A DNA stretch of 60,797 nt from an uncultured Pirellulaceae bacterium (GCA_937967505.1 CALCJM010000038.1:1-60797), one strand, 5' to 3'; counted from the stretch's first letter, positions 45,781-55,751 are shown. Notes: a model not told the origin generated them from the sequence alone. Numbers and translations: made by a program.

Positions 45781-48147
45781 TCAGTTGCCGGTTTTATCAG
45801 TCGTTGGATTATTCTGTTGGGCAGCAAATTCACTTTCCCATTCCTCAATAACTTTTTTGACCGCTTCGACCATTTTCGTTTTCGAAGGATCCATGGAATT
45901 CAATGCCAGCTTGCCAGTATTGATTGCTTCCTTGTACCTGTCGTTTTGCATGTACAAATTCGCCAACACAAGAAGCCTCCGCGCGTTTGGCTGTTGCAGT
46001 TTTTTGTCAATATCACACATTTCTTTGGCGACCAGAAATGCGTCGCTGATCTGACCGGACTGCCTCAAATTTTCTGAAAGGGCATAGCGCGCCCGCATCG
46101 TCCTGGGATGGGATTCGCCGTAAAACTTTTTTTCTGTTTTGAGCAACGTGGTAAACATTTGCGTCGCTTCAGCATGTCTCTTTTGTCGCCACAAATACAG
46201 ACCATAGTTGTGCAATATCGAAGTCGCAAGCTCATGATGCTCACCTCCAATGTGCTGATGGCACTCTGAAACAGCAAGGTCATAGTAGCTGTCAGTATGA
46301 TCTGGCGGACAACTTTTGGCAACATTTCCCAAAGATACCACAAGTCGATAATCGCCGGGCTTCAGCTTTTTTTTCAACAACTCATAGACTTCCACTTCGA
46401 TTTCGAATGCTTCGTCGTGTTTACCCAGATTTTTGATCACGCTCGCATACAGCGACTTTAACCTAGCCCACTGGACACTCTCATTCCCATAGACCTCCTC
46501 AATGAGGCGGATCGATTTTCCCACCTGTGTCCTAGCATCGTCGTGGAAACGTAATCTCAAAAACGCCTCCCCGATTAACTCCCGCATCTCTGCTTCTGCG
46601 GCCTTGCTCTCAATCATCCCCGTATCAAGGCGTCTTCTGACCATGTCGTCCAGCGACTGCTTCAATACGAACCGGTATTGGTTGTTGTTGCCCGAACTCT
46701 CGATGGCGATATTTTTGATCGTTTGGGACATCAATCGAACGGTTTCATCAGCTCTGGATTTCTCAAGCAGAACCTGCGCGTGCCGCTCTTCGGCCAATTT
46801 CCACTGCTTATCCGCGTTGTACATGCCGACCGATGTGCCGACCAAACCAAGGAGCAAGGAGGCGGAAACCAACGAAATCGCAATGGTTGCCCCACGATTC
46901 CTTTGGACAAATTTGGCTACCCGATAACGAGTCGTGGGCGGCCCCGCCGAAACCGGGGCATTGTCAAGGTATCGTCTGACATCAAGTAACAATCCTTCGA
47001 CGGAGACGTACCGCCGATCCCGATCTTTCTCGAGACACTTCATGACAATCCAGTTTAAGTCATCACGCAGTATCGAACGAAGTTTTCGAGCGTCCGTTTT
47101 CCTTGCTTTGGCAATACCTTCCACCTCGCCTGAACTGTCCAGCCTGCTGAATGAGTGAAGAGGCTGTGGCGAGGCCTTCTGAATCAATTCGGTCAGATCA
47201 GAAAAATTGATCGACCTAAGGTTCACAGACTCGAATGGCAATCGACCTGACAGCAGTTCAAACAGAAGCATGCCCAGACTGTAAACATCGCAACGGGTGT
47301 CAATGTCCATATTCGAGTTGAGCTGCTCGGGAGACATGTAAGCGGGAGAACCGATTACTTGTCCCAATTGAGTCACGTCAGCATTGGCAAATTCGAGCTC
47401 GCCAACCGCTTTGGCAACTCCAAAGTCGATGACTTTGGCAACGGGTTTTTTGTCAATCGTTGTTACAAGAACATTCGACGGTTTAATATCCCGATGAATA
47501 ATCCCTTTATGATGGGCATGTTGAATCCCGTTGCAAACATCAAGGAAAAGCTCAAGCCGCTCCCGAATCGTTAATTGATGCCCGTCGCAGTACGTGGTAA
47601 TCCGCAACCCTTCGACGAACTCCATCACGAGAAATGGCTGCCCCTCTGCTGTGCTTCCCGCATCAAGAACCTTGGCGATGTTGGGGTGATCCATTAACGC
47701 TTGGGCACGTTGTTCGAACTTGAATCGCTCAAGCAAGCGGCTTTGATCACCAATCCCGGCGCGAAGCATTTTGATAGCGACCTGACGGGTAACGGGTGAT
47801 TTTTGAGTGCCGTGGTAAACGACAGCACATCCGCCACGCCCAAGCTCTCTACCAAGCTCATACCGCCCTACCCCGTCGTCGGCAGAATCCGCAGGCCCTG
47901 ATTGAATCTCGGTGACCATCACGCGACCGAAATCCAGATTCAGAACTGACTTCTGGCTCTGTTGATGAGTCTTTAGAAGCGAATCGACTCGAGCCCTGAG
48001 TGTAAGGTTATCACCACATGACTCCACTAAATAACTCTCGCGTCGATGTCCCTGAAGCTCGATTGCGGAAAGAAAAACAGACTTCGCGCGCGAGGAGAGC
48101 GCGGAAATTTCCCCGTCGTCTCGATTTTGAATATCTATTTGGTTCAT
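45781..48147 (-). CDS. Ser/Thr protein kinase with TPR tail
   Basis: This 788-residue kinase has the pre-kinase segment SVFLSAIELQGHRRESYLVE, then the Gly loop LGRGGCAVVYHG (102-113), VAIK Lys126, HRDLKPSN (218-225), DFG (241-243) and GSPAYMSPEQ. All catalytic residues are present. A transmembrane helix (about 440-465) and a long TPR-containing tail follow. The start at 48147 is chosen because earlier residues are not conserved. It is divergent from a kinase-like protein across a 241-base region and is followed by the ECF sigma factor. Confidence 0.93.
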   Translation of the reverse strand: MNQIDIQNRDDGEISALSSRAKSVFLSAIELQGHRRESYLVESCGDNLTLRARVDSLLKTHQQSQKSVLNLDFGRVMVTEIQSGPADSADDGVGRYELGRELGRGGCAVVYHGTQKSPVTRQVAIKMLRAGIGDQSRLLERFKFEQRAQALMDHPNIAKVLDAGSTAEGQPFLVMEFVEGLRITTYCDGHQLTIRERLELFLDVCNGIQHAHHKGIIHRDIKPSNVLVTTIDKKPVAKVIDFGVAKAVGELEFANADVTQLGQVIGSPAYMSPEQLNSNMDIDTRCDVYSLGMLLFELLSGRLPFESVNLRSINFSDLTELIQKASPQPLHSFSRLDSSGEVEGIAKARKTDARKLRSILRDDLNWIVMKCLEKDRDRRYVSVEGLLLDVRRYLDNAPVSAGPPTTRYRVAKFVQRNRGATIAISLVSASLLLGLVGTSVGMYNADKQWKLAEERHAQVLLEKSRADETVRLMSQTIKNIAIESSGNNNQYRFVLKQSLDDMVRRRLDTGMIESKAAEAEMRELIGEAFLRLRFHDDARTQVGKSIRLIEEVYGNESVQWARLKSLYASVIKNLGKHDEAFEIEVEVYELLKKKLKPGDYRLVVSLGNVAKSCPPDHTDSYYDLAVSECHQHIGGEHHELATSILHNYGLYLWRQKRHAEATQMFTTLLKTEKKFYGESHPRTMRARYALSENLRQSGQISDAFLVAKEMCDIDKKLQQPNARRLLVLANLYMQNDRYKEAINTGKLALNSMDPSKTKMVEAVKKVIEEWESEFAAQQNNPTTDKTGN

Positions 48148-48388
48148 CTCGTTTCTTATTGCTTGAGCTTCAGCCAAAACAAAACAAGATGCTCGACGAA
48201 TTAACTTTACAACAAAACACCGCTTCAGACGAGCGAATTCCCTGTTTTTTGCTTTGAAAAAAGTCATTCGGTATATTTGGACGATTTTGGCACAAATCGC
48301 CCAACGAGATCGAATACCTGAAGACGGAAGATGCTCGACAGCCGACTTGCCGCACCTATCGCACAATTCTTGTACACATACCCAAGAA

Positions 48389-49642
48389 ATGACATTCAAC
48401 TCCATTAATTCTCGAGACGCAAAGTCGATTTTTTTGGAGGCTATCGAACTACCTGTTCAGGATCGTCAGGAATTTGTGATCCAGGCATGTGGTGGTGACT
48501 CGTCACTGACATCGAAAGTCCATGAGTTGATCGCATTTTTTGAAAAGGATTGTGACTCAATTCTCGACACAGAGCAAATACGTTCAGCCCTTCGCAAGGA
48601 CCGCAATGCCGCACGGACTCTTTCCGCTGATGTATTGACACACAAAACATCTGAAAACGAGCTGCTGGGGCGGTACATGCTACTTGGCGTTGCCAGTGCT
48701 GACAGCTGGGGCACGGTCTATCGGGCAATCCAGATGCACCCTGTACGGCGATACGTTTTTTTGAAAGTCCTTAATACTACAGAATCGGACTCCGTTGTCG
48801 ATCAAATCCGGTCGGCCAAGTGTACCGCGGCTACGGTAACACACCCGTACATCGCCTCAATATTTGACGGTGGCGTGCACCCAAAGTACGGAGCTTTTCT
48901 TGTGCTGGAGTCTGTCGATGGTACGTCAGTAACGCATTTTTGCCACCACCACAGGATGTCGATCCACGAACGATTGTCTTTGTTTATTGAGATCTGCGAC
49001 GGAATTGAGTTTATCCATGAAAACAAGTGCATCTGCCGCGACCTTGAGCCGGGCAACGTACTGGTAACCGGAGAGAAAGAGACCCCGTTACCAAAGATTG
49101 TTGACTTTGGCGTCGCGATTCTTCTGAGCCAGCAATGCAAAGAGCTACGGCATTTGACAGAATCTCGTAGTGAGTACGAATTGCCAGTCTATCGTGCACC
49201 TGAGCAAATCCGGTTGCCCGACAGTGAGCTTCGTCGAACATGTGACATCTATAGCTTGGGCGTTTTGCTTTACGAATTAATCGTTGGGGCACCACCGTTT
49301 ACGGATCAACAGCTTGCCCCTCTTGAATATGCCGAACGGCTTCGATTTCTGTGTGATATCTCGCCGGAGCCGCCCTCTGAAAAATTGTCACCCAGCCAGA
49401 TCGAACATCTTTGCTCAAATGCGCAACACACCCCCGGTCGGCTTCTCGCACGGATCAAATGCGACCTAGATTCCGTTGTGCTCAAGTGCCTTCAAAAGGA
49501 CCCTGACAAACGATACCAAACCGTCGGTGAACTGGTCGCTGATATTAAACTGTTCCTCGGTCTTCAACGCACATCAGTCGGCTCATCGAGTCTTCTTTGC
49601 AATCTCAAGCGGGTCATTTGGCGAAAGCTTAATCGAGGATAG
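48389..49642 (+). CDS. pseudokinase-like protein related to the Ser/Thr kinases
   Basis: This 417-residue protein has the same pre-kinase segment (SIFLEAIELPVQDRQEFVIQ) and most of a kinase fold. The Gly loop is replaced by LGVASADSWGTVY, with no GxGxxG. The Lys of FLKVLN (126) remains. The Glu of helix C is replaced (IRSAK). The catalytic loop reads CRDLEPGN instead of HRDLKPSN (216-223), so His and Lys are lost. DFG (239-241) is kept. It lacks the transmembrane helix and TPR tail. It is likely a regulator or scaffold. The start is uncertain, since the ribosome site is weak. Confidence 0.8.
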   Translation: MTFNSINSRDAKSIFLEAIELPVQDRQEFVIQACGGDSSLTSKVHELIAFFEKDCDSILDTEQIRSALRKDRNAARTLSADVLTHKTSENELLGRYMLLGVASADSWGTVYRAIQMHPVRRYVFLKVLNTTESDSVVDQIRSAKCTAATVTHPYIASIFDGGVHPKYGAFLVLESVDGTSVTHFCHHHRMSIHERLSLFIEICDGIEFIHENKCICRDLEPGNVLVTGEKETPLPKIVDFGVAILLSQQCKELRHLTESRSEYELPVYRAPEQIRLPDSELRRTCDIYSLGVLLYELIVGAPPFTDQQLAPLEYAERLRFLCDISPEPPSEKLSPSQIEHLCSNAQHTPGRLLARIKCDLDSVVLKCLQKDPDKRYQTVGELVADIKLFLGLQRTSVGSSSLLCNLKRVIWRKLNRG

Positions 49643-49648
49643 CAGACT

Positions 49649-50890
49649 GTGTTTACGACCGAAAAATTTCAATTTTCCAACCGTACCGGCCACCGGCTGG
49701 CTGGAAGGCTCGAGCTACCATCGACCCCAAAAGCGTTCGCCATCTTCGCGCACTGCTTTACCTGTGGCAAGGACGCGCGGGCCGCCACACGTGTCAGCCG
49801 CGAGTTGGCAAACCATGGCATGGCGGTTCTTCGGTTCGATTTCACAGGGTTGGGTAACAGCGAAGGAGACTTTGCGAACACCAATTTCTCTTCGAACGTT
49901 GAAGACCTCATTGCGGCCAATGAAGCGCTCACTAACTCGTACCAACCTCCACAGCTATTAATTGGGCACAGTCTCGGCGGAACTGCCAGCTTACTCGCCG
50001 CGTCCAAACTACCAAATATTCGTGCGGTCGCGACAATCGGCGCTCCTTCGGAACCCAGCCACATAAAACACCTGTTGCAAGATTCTCTTGACCAGATCGA
50101 TTCGCAAGATGCCACGATCGTTAAGCTCGGAAATCGCGAGTTTACGATCCAGCGGCAGTTTGTCGATGACCTGGACTCCGTTGATATGCGGAAGCATCTT
50201 GCAAACCTTAAACAGGCAGTCCTCGTTTGCCATTCGCCGGTAGATCAAATTGTTGGCGTCGGCCAAGCCAAACTGATCTACGAAAATCTGAAGCACCCAA
50301 AGAGCTTTCTCGCGCTGGATAACGCAGATCATTTACTGCTGAAACAGCGTGACAGCGATTTTGTCGCCTCGATGTTGGCCACGTGGGCCGATCGCTATCT
50401 GGTGGGTGATCCGTCTTCGGATGAACGCTTGTCCCCCCAACAGACGCTCGGTGATGGCGAGTTGCGGGTCACCGAAATCGAAGGATTCACGCAAGAAGTA
50501 CTGACCAATCGTCACCGCTTTCTCGCCGATGAGCCGGTATCTGTTGGTGGAAAAGACCTTGGCATGGCGCCATACGATTTATTATTGGCCGCGCTCGGAA
50601 CGTGCACTTCCATGACCCTGAGAATGTATGCGAACCATAAAAACCTGCCACTGGACCGTATTTCGGTGCACCTTTCTCATCAACGAATTCATGCCAAAGA
50701 TTGTACAGATTGTGAATCGGAGTCCGGGCAAATCTCCGTGGTCAATAAATCGATCACTGTTTCCGGAGATTTGACAGATAAACAAGTCAACCGCTTGAAA
50801 GAAATCGCCGATCGATGCCCCGTGCATCGAACCTTGATGTCCGAAAAGAAAGTTGAAACCACGATTCATCACGAAGTTTCAGTAACGTAA
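49649..50890 (+). CDS. alpha/beta hydrolase - OsmC fusion protein
   Basis: This 413-residue bifunctional protein has an N-terminal alpha/beta hydrolase with nucleophile Ser108 in IGHSLGGTASLL, then VDQIVGV (Asp) and ADHLLL (His). A C-terminal OsmC-like peroxidase domain has its two Cys in ALGTCTSMTLRMYA and ADRCPVHRTL. OsmC proteins reduce organic hydroperoxides. The pair may detoxify acyl or ester peroxides. The GTG start at 49649 follows the kinase-like gene stop by 6 bases, so it could be co-transcribed with it. Confidence 0.92.
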   Translation: MFTTEKFQFSNRTGHRLAGRLELPSTPKAFAIFAHCFTCGKDARAATRVSRELANHGMAVLRFDFTGLGNSEGDFANTNFSSNVEDLIAANEALTNSYQPPQLLIGHSLGGTASLLAASKLPNIRAVATIGAPSEPSHIKHLLQDSLDQIDSQDATIVKLGNREFTIQRQFVDDLDSVDMRKHLANLKQAVLVCHSPVDQIVGVGQAKLIYENLKHPKSFLALDNADHLLLKQRDSDFVASMLATWADRYLVGDPSSDERLSPQQTLGDGELRVTEIEGFTQEVLTNRHRFLADEPVSVGGKDLGMAPYDLLLAALGTCTSMTLRMYANHKNLPLDRISVHLSHQRIHAKDCTDCESESGQISVVNKSITVSGDLTDKQVNRLKEIADRCPVHRTLMSEKKVETTIHHEVSVT

Positions 50891-50970
50891 CTTCACTTTT
50901 TTGAATTGCGTAATTCTCCTTTAACTTGAAGGACTCGCCGCAGAGAACCAATCCATCTACTGGAGCCACC

Positions 50971-51828
50971 ATGTCACACGGATTTCTAAAGCTACATAAA
51001 AACCGTCATACGCATTCCTCCTACCTGACTTTCCTAAAGGGCAGCTTGGGAATGATGTTGAACCCCGAGGGAACGCAGTCGGTGTTTGACATGGAGGATG
51101 GATTGATGAAATCGGAAAGCACGAAAGAGTTGCTGCGGTTTACAATAAGGGATCCTGCTGTTCGCGAACTGATCCGTGAGCGTTACTTACAGCCTGTCCC
51201 TGACACCGAAGCCCTGAGCAAGCTCCCCAAAGACTCTCTCGGATATCGATATTTTTACCATCTCGACTCTCAAGGCTTTGATCCGGATTACTACCGCAAG
51301 ATCGAAGTTCAAAATGACATCGATTATGTCATGATGAGGATTCGCCAAACGCACGATGTTTGGCACGTGGTTACCGGCTTTGACACCCATCCACTGGGTG
51401 AAATCGCGATCAAAGCCGTCGAACTGGCCCAAACACATCGTCCCATGGCAGCGGCAATTTGCGCCGGAGGTGTGTTCCGCTACATGCTCAGACAGCCCGA
51501 TGAGTTCGGGGATTGCCTCGATTCAATCGTTGCGGGCTACCATATGGGCCTGCAATCGAAATCGCTGCTTTCAATGAAATGGGAAGATCTCTGGGATCGC
51601 AAACTGGACGATCTCAGGGAGCGATTGGGGGTTACGCCGATGGGCCCGCACGGAGGTAAATTGAATGTGCATTTCTCGCCTCAGCGTTTTGCAGTTGCTG
51701 ACCAAGAGGCTCGCGCCGCGATGTCCGAAGCGTTAAAAAACATGAGCGAAGGACCGGCCTCTGAATCAGAGACAATTGAACACTCTCATATGACAACCAT
51801 TGAAATGCGTCCCCCATCCGATCAATAA
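50971..51828 (+). CDS. COQ4-like protein
   Basis: This 285-residue protein is similar to COQ4, a protein needed for ubiquinone biosynthesis in mitochondria and many bacteria. The conserved metal/substrate motif is RQTHDVWHVVTGFDTHPLGE (His128, Asp129, His132). The sequence continues with a helical core and the GYHMGLQSKSLLSMKWEDLW segment. The ATG at 50971 has GGAG six bases upstream. The preceding gene (alpha/beta hydrolase-OsmC) ends 80 bases earlier. Planctomycetes mostly use menaquinone, so its exact role here is open. Confidence 0.9.
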   Translation: MSHGFLKLHKNRHTHSSYLTFLKGSLGMMLNPEGTQSVFDMEDGLMKSESTKELLRFTIRDPAVRELIRERYLQPVPDTEALSKLPKDSLGYRYFYHLDSQGFDPDYYRKIEVQNDIDYVMMRIRQTHDVWHVVTGFDTHPLGEIAIKAVELAQTHRPMAAAICAGGVFRYMLRQPDEFGDCLDSIVAGYHMGLQSKSLLSMKWEDLWDRKLDDLRERLGVTPMGPHGGKLNVHFSPQRFAVADQEARAAMSEALKNMSEGPASESETIEHSHMTTIEMRPPSDQ

Positions 51829-52090
51829 ATATGGTTCCTCAAAACAAGGGGGCGCTGTGCGGTCGCGAGCAACGCTTGATCAAACACGGGGCGGAAAGCG
51901 GATAACGGACTTGGCAGCGCATTGAACTGACTCCAGAGAAGCTTACTCTGGCGGTTGCGGCGGTTAAGCCACTTGTGCCAACGACAATGAACCTCCAACT
52001 TGAATCGCGCAAACGCAGCATAGTTGCTTCTGATTCTGTAATACGTGCAGTCTTGATCCAGCGATGCCAGCTGCGACTTCCATTCGTCCT
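51822..52090 (-). pseudogene. group II intron reverse-transcriptase/maturase remnant
   Basis: The minus strand encodes, in one frame, DEWKSQLASLDQ, then TYYRIRSNYAAFARFK, HCRWHKWLNRRNRQSK and LLWSQFNAL. This is the C-terminal (maturase X) region of group II intron ORFs (normally YYG-x3-N, then W-x-KWL-x-RR). Nothing from the RT domain is visible upstream, so only about 90 residues remain. The rest of the region to 52432 has no gene and probably holds the promoter of the next gene. Confidence 0.6.
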
Positions 52091-52432
52091 TCGGCACATA
52101 GAAAATGTACATCGCATCATCAACGCTGAACGCGATCGTCGACTTGGAGATGTGCATGCCAAACGCAAGCAAAAAACGAAGTGGCAAGTACGATCGAAGC
52201 GAAAGACAAGATCACATTTCCAGCACAACAGGATTGGGTTAATCGACTTGTAACCTAATCTCGCAAGGTTTCTGAATGTCCAAATATACTTCATTCTGCA
52301 ACAAGTCGAGTCGCGCCGAAACGTCCAATAAAAATGAAATTCTTTACATAATCCCTCAAAGTGCCCGGGCAATTCGTTACGCTTATTGGTTGGTAATGGC
52401 TTCCTGTCACAACACTCTGTTGGGATTTCGAC

Positions 52433-55400
52433 GTGATTCACTCCATCAACGAACTCGCCCGAGAAATCGGGATCGCAAATCGACAAAATGACCTGAAGAG
52501 ACTTCGAGAGTTGGAAAAAACATTCGTCGTGTCTTCCAAGCCGGGTGATCTACCTCTGGTAGCACCAAACATTTCCCTTGACCCCAAAAAAATTGACGCT
52601 GGAGACTTGGCAACTGAGTCAGATCGGGTTCTCGGAATCGCCAATGCCCTTTCACGCGCCAAACGAAGGATCTCCTACTTTCGCAGTAAGTGGTCGGGAA
52701 TCAAACGGCCTGTCATCGTTAGCGAAGGCGACAGTTGGTTTCAATACCCAATCAAGCTTGACGATGTAATCGACGTGTTGATGAAGGACTACCAAATTCT
52801 TTCATTGGGAGCTGCTGGAGATTTACTGTCTGATATGGCAGTTCGAGAAGAATACGCTACAACAATCGAAAATGAGAATGCCGACATTCTGTTACTTAGT
52901 GGTGGAGGCAATGATATGCTTCATAGCGGTCGCCTGCGCGACTACCTGTTCGATTACGAAACGGGCATGGACGAGCACCAAGTGCTGGACCGCGATTCGT
53001 GGGATTTATTTCTGCGACAACTGAAAAACACCTATCGCAGCATCTTCAATTCGATGACTGGCCGGTTCCCTCATCTGCAAATTTTCTTCCACGGCTACGA
53101 CTACGCACTCCCACGCGAAGGTGGAACCTGGCTGGGAGGTCCGTTGGAAGAACGAGGCATCCCCAAGAAGTTGTGGAAGAACGTGGTCAGAATTTTGATC
53201 GATGAGTTCAACGAGGTTGGAAAAAGTTTAGCAGTCGAGTTTGGCAGTCACATCACTCACGTCGACTGCCGTGGATTGGTTGGTGCAACGCCCGGCAAGT
53301 GGTTTGACGAACTTCACCCCAAGGATGAGGGTTACGCAAAAGTAGCTGTCAAATTTGCCGAAGCGATTGAGTCTCGCACAAGTCCGGACGAAGAGCTCTC
53401 ACTCTCAGAGATGGCGGTGACTGCGCTAGGACGAAACGTGCAGCCACGTCCCACGGAAGCTCCAACACTTAATTCACCATTGCCTGCAGCCGTTGCGCAG
53501 CAAATCTATTCCGCTGTCTCAAGTCTTTCGCGTCCGTCAACCAACATTATTTCGTCTGAAACCTCCTCGTTGGTGCTGAGCGAGGCAATCATTGATGCCG
53601 GAAAAGCCGACGTTGGACCGGTGCTTCCTGATCTACCGGCTTCTCTCTGCATGGCAGGAACCGAAAAACCGGTCGCCCTTACAAAGACTGCCAAAGCAGA
53701 TCATGCTGCCCTGAAAACCGTCGCCGGTTCGAAAATTTGTACCGTAATCCATGATGTGATTCACTGCATTCTTGAAGACGGCAGTTTGGCAACTGCAACT
53801 ATTGCACTGCCGGTAGAAGATACCGGTGCTCAACCGTTGGGCAACCAACAACTATTAAGCATGTCCCCCTGTTCATCGTTGGCCGCGTGGCACGCTCATC
53901 TTGAAAAAGATCCAATCAGCATTCAGTCCTATCGTGACTTCAAGCAAGTGCGTGACGAATATGAATCTGAAGAATCGGACGAACGTGTCAGCACACGCAT
54001 GGAACTGCATCCGCAATCGGACCTGTTCTTTCAGGAAAGGCTCATTGGAAAATCAAATCTTGAGCAAGTCAACTTTCTGTCGCGCGGGCAACGTGCCGCC
54101 CAAACTGTAGGCCGTATTTCTGTTTTCTCCCAACACGATATCCCAATTGGAACAGGATCCGGTTTTTTGGTCGGTCCCGGTCTGTTGTTGACCAATCACC
54201 ATGTTTTGGAGACTCTTCAACAAGCCGATTCGGGCAGCTACGTTTTGTTCGACTACGAATACGATGCTGACAATCGCCTGAAGACGACCGAGCGTTTTGA
54301 TTTATCGTCAGATTTGTTTTTTACGGATCAAGACCTAGATTTCACGTTCGTTGCTGTCGCCATGACAGGCAGCCAAGGCACCGACATTCGTGAATTTGGT
54401 GCCATGCGATTGATTGAAGAAAGTGGAAAAGCACTCAAAGGTGAACCGGTTTCTATCCTGCAGCATCCGGGAGGGCTTCCAAAACAGATTGCGATTCGCG
54501 ACAGCACCGTCGTTGGGCGAAAAGGCGATTTCATTTACTATTTTGCAGACACCAATAGTGGTTCGTCAGGTTCTCCCGTAGTTAATGACCAGTGGTTCCC
54601 CGTCGCCTTACATCACCGCAGCGTGCCTGACTATTTTGAGCCGTGTAAATACGTGGCCAACCGTGGCATACGGGTCAGTTCGATCTACACCAAGCTCAGA
54701 GCCGCAGCAAATTCAGGCAACAAAATGGCCGAACGCATCGTCGAGCGACTTACGCAACCGGTAAAACCACCGTCTCAAACGACGACCATTGCGGGGAGCG
54801 CAAACTCCCAACACGTCACTGAGGCACTTGTTGAACCGTTTCACGAGTTACCGTATGACAATCGTAAAGGATACGATCAAGACTTTCTTGGCTCGCGCGT
54901 TCCCATGCCGATGGTCATCGATCCGGATGCGATTGCGGCCCCAAGAATTGACACCACTTCACCAAAGTTCCTGCTTAAATACGAGCATTTCTCATTGGTG
55001 ATGCACAGAGAGCGTCGCTTGGCGATTTTTACAGCTGCCAACGTTGACGCATCAGCGGCAAGGAAGAAACCGGAGGCCGGCAAAAACTACAGCCGCAAGG
55101 CATTGGGCGGACTTCGTGACAACGACCGCGAGAAATGGTTTATGGACCCCCGAATTGCGCCTTCCCATCAGTTACCGGACAAATTCTTCCAGAAAGACAG
55201 ACAGTCATTCGACAAAGGGCACGTCGTCATGCGAGCGGAAGTCGCGTGGGGCGATTCCTATGACGAACTCCGCCGAGCCAACGGGGACACCTACCATACG
55301 ACCAACTGTTCACCTCAAGTCGCTGACTTCAACCGCGCTGCATTCGGCTTCCAAGGTTTGTGGGGCCAATTGGAAAATATTGTTTTGGCGGCAGCGAAAA

Positions 55401-55723
55401 GCGAGAGACTGTCCGTTTTCGCAGGACCAATTCTTTCTGCGGACGATACTGAATTCAAAGGTCAAGGTATGGCAGGGGATATTACAGTCAAGATTCCATC
55501 CTCTTACTGGAAAGTAATCTTCACCCAGACGGATAGCGGAATTGAATCGTTTGCGTTTATTCTCGAACAGGATTTATCCGGCGTCGATTTTGATCCCGAT
55601 GAATTTGGCGTCACCAATGAGTGGGCAACTCGCCGGACAACCTTGGCCGAAATTGAAACGAAATCCGGTTTGCTGAAATTCCAGCCCGGCCTTATGGCTC
55701 AACCTGCTTCCGCCAGTTTTTGA
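52433..55723 (+). CDS. SGNH hydrolase - V8-like serine protease - NUC1-type nuclease fusion
   Basis: This 1096-residue protein joins three hydrolases and has no signal peptide. Residues 90-315 form an SGNH/GDSL-like esterase domain: VSEGDSWFQYP (nucleophile Ser101), LLLSGGGNDML (Asn160) and FDELHPKDEG (Asp292, His295). A linker (about 320-555) follows. Residues 560-740 are a trypsin/V8-like serine protease with TNHHVL (His590), DLDF (Asp636) and GSSGSP (Ser712). Residues 845-1060 are a DNA/RNA non-specific endonuclease: FDKGHVVMR (His930 in the DRGH-type motif) and TTNCSPQVADFN (metal Asn967). All three active sites look intact. The GTG start is weakly supported. It sits between a retroelement remnant and an IS remnant. 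Function is unknown; a defence or toxin role is inferred. Confidence 0.88.
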   Translation: MIHSINELAREIGIANRQNDLKRLRELEKTFVVSSKPGDLPLVAPNISLDPKKIDAGDLATESDRVLGIANALSRAKRRISYFRSKWSGIKRPVIVSEGDSWFQYPIKLDDVIDVLMKDYQILSLGAAGDLLSDMAVREEYATTIENENADILLLSGGGNDMLHSGRLRDYLFDYETGMDEHQVLDRDSWDLFLRQLKNTYRSIFNSMTGRFPHLQIFFHGYDYALPREGGTWLGGPLEERGIPKKLWKNVVRILIDEFNEVGKSLAVEFGSHITHVDCRGLVGATPGKWFDELHPKDEGYAKVAVKFAEAIESRTSPDEELSLSEMAVTALGRNVQPRPTEAPTLNSPLPAAVAQQIYSAVSSLSRPSTNIISSETSSLVLSEAIIDAGKADVGPVLPDLPASLCMAGTEKPVALTKTAKADHAALKTVAGSKICTVIHDVIHCILEDGSLATATIALPVEDTGAQPLGNQQLLSMSPCSSLAAWHAHLEKDPISIQSYRDFKQVRDEYESEESDERVSTRMELHPQSDLFFQERLIGKSNLEQVNFLSRGQRAAQTVGRISVFSQHDIPIGTGSGFLVGPGLLLTNHHVLETLQQADSGSYVLFDYEYDADNRLKTTERFDLSSDLFFTDQDLDFTFVAVAMTGSQGTDIREFGAMRLIEESGKALKGEPVSILQHPGGLPKQIAIRDSTVVGRKGDFIYYFADTNSGSSGSPVVNDQWFPVALHHRSVPDYFEPCKYVANRGIRVSSIYTKLRAAANSGNKMAERIVERLTQPVKPPSQTTTIAGSANSQHVTEALVEPFHELPYDNRKGYDQDFLGSRVPMPMVIDPDAIAAPRIDTTSPKFLLKYEHFSLVMHRERRLAIFTAANVDASAARKKPEAGKNYSRKALGGLRDNDREKWFMDPRIAPSHQLPDKFFQKDRQSFDKGHVVMRAEVAWGDSYDELRRANGDTYHTTNCSPQVADFNRAAFGFQGLWGQLENIVLAAAKSERLSVFAGPILSADDTEFKGQGMAGDITVKIPSSYWKVIFTQTDSGIESFAFILEQDLSGVDFDPDEFGVTNEWATRRTTLAEIETKSGLLKFQPGLMAQPASASF

Positions 55724-55751
55724 ATACTCACATGCGTAAAGATGAAGTATT

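Noticed and set aside
51839..52486. Minus-strand ORF of 215 residues
   Set aside because: Only the neighbouring frame shows maturase-like sequence. This frame is basic and Cys/Arg-rich with no family pattern.
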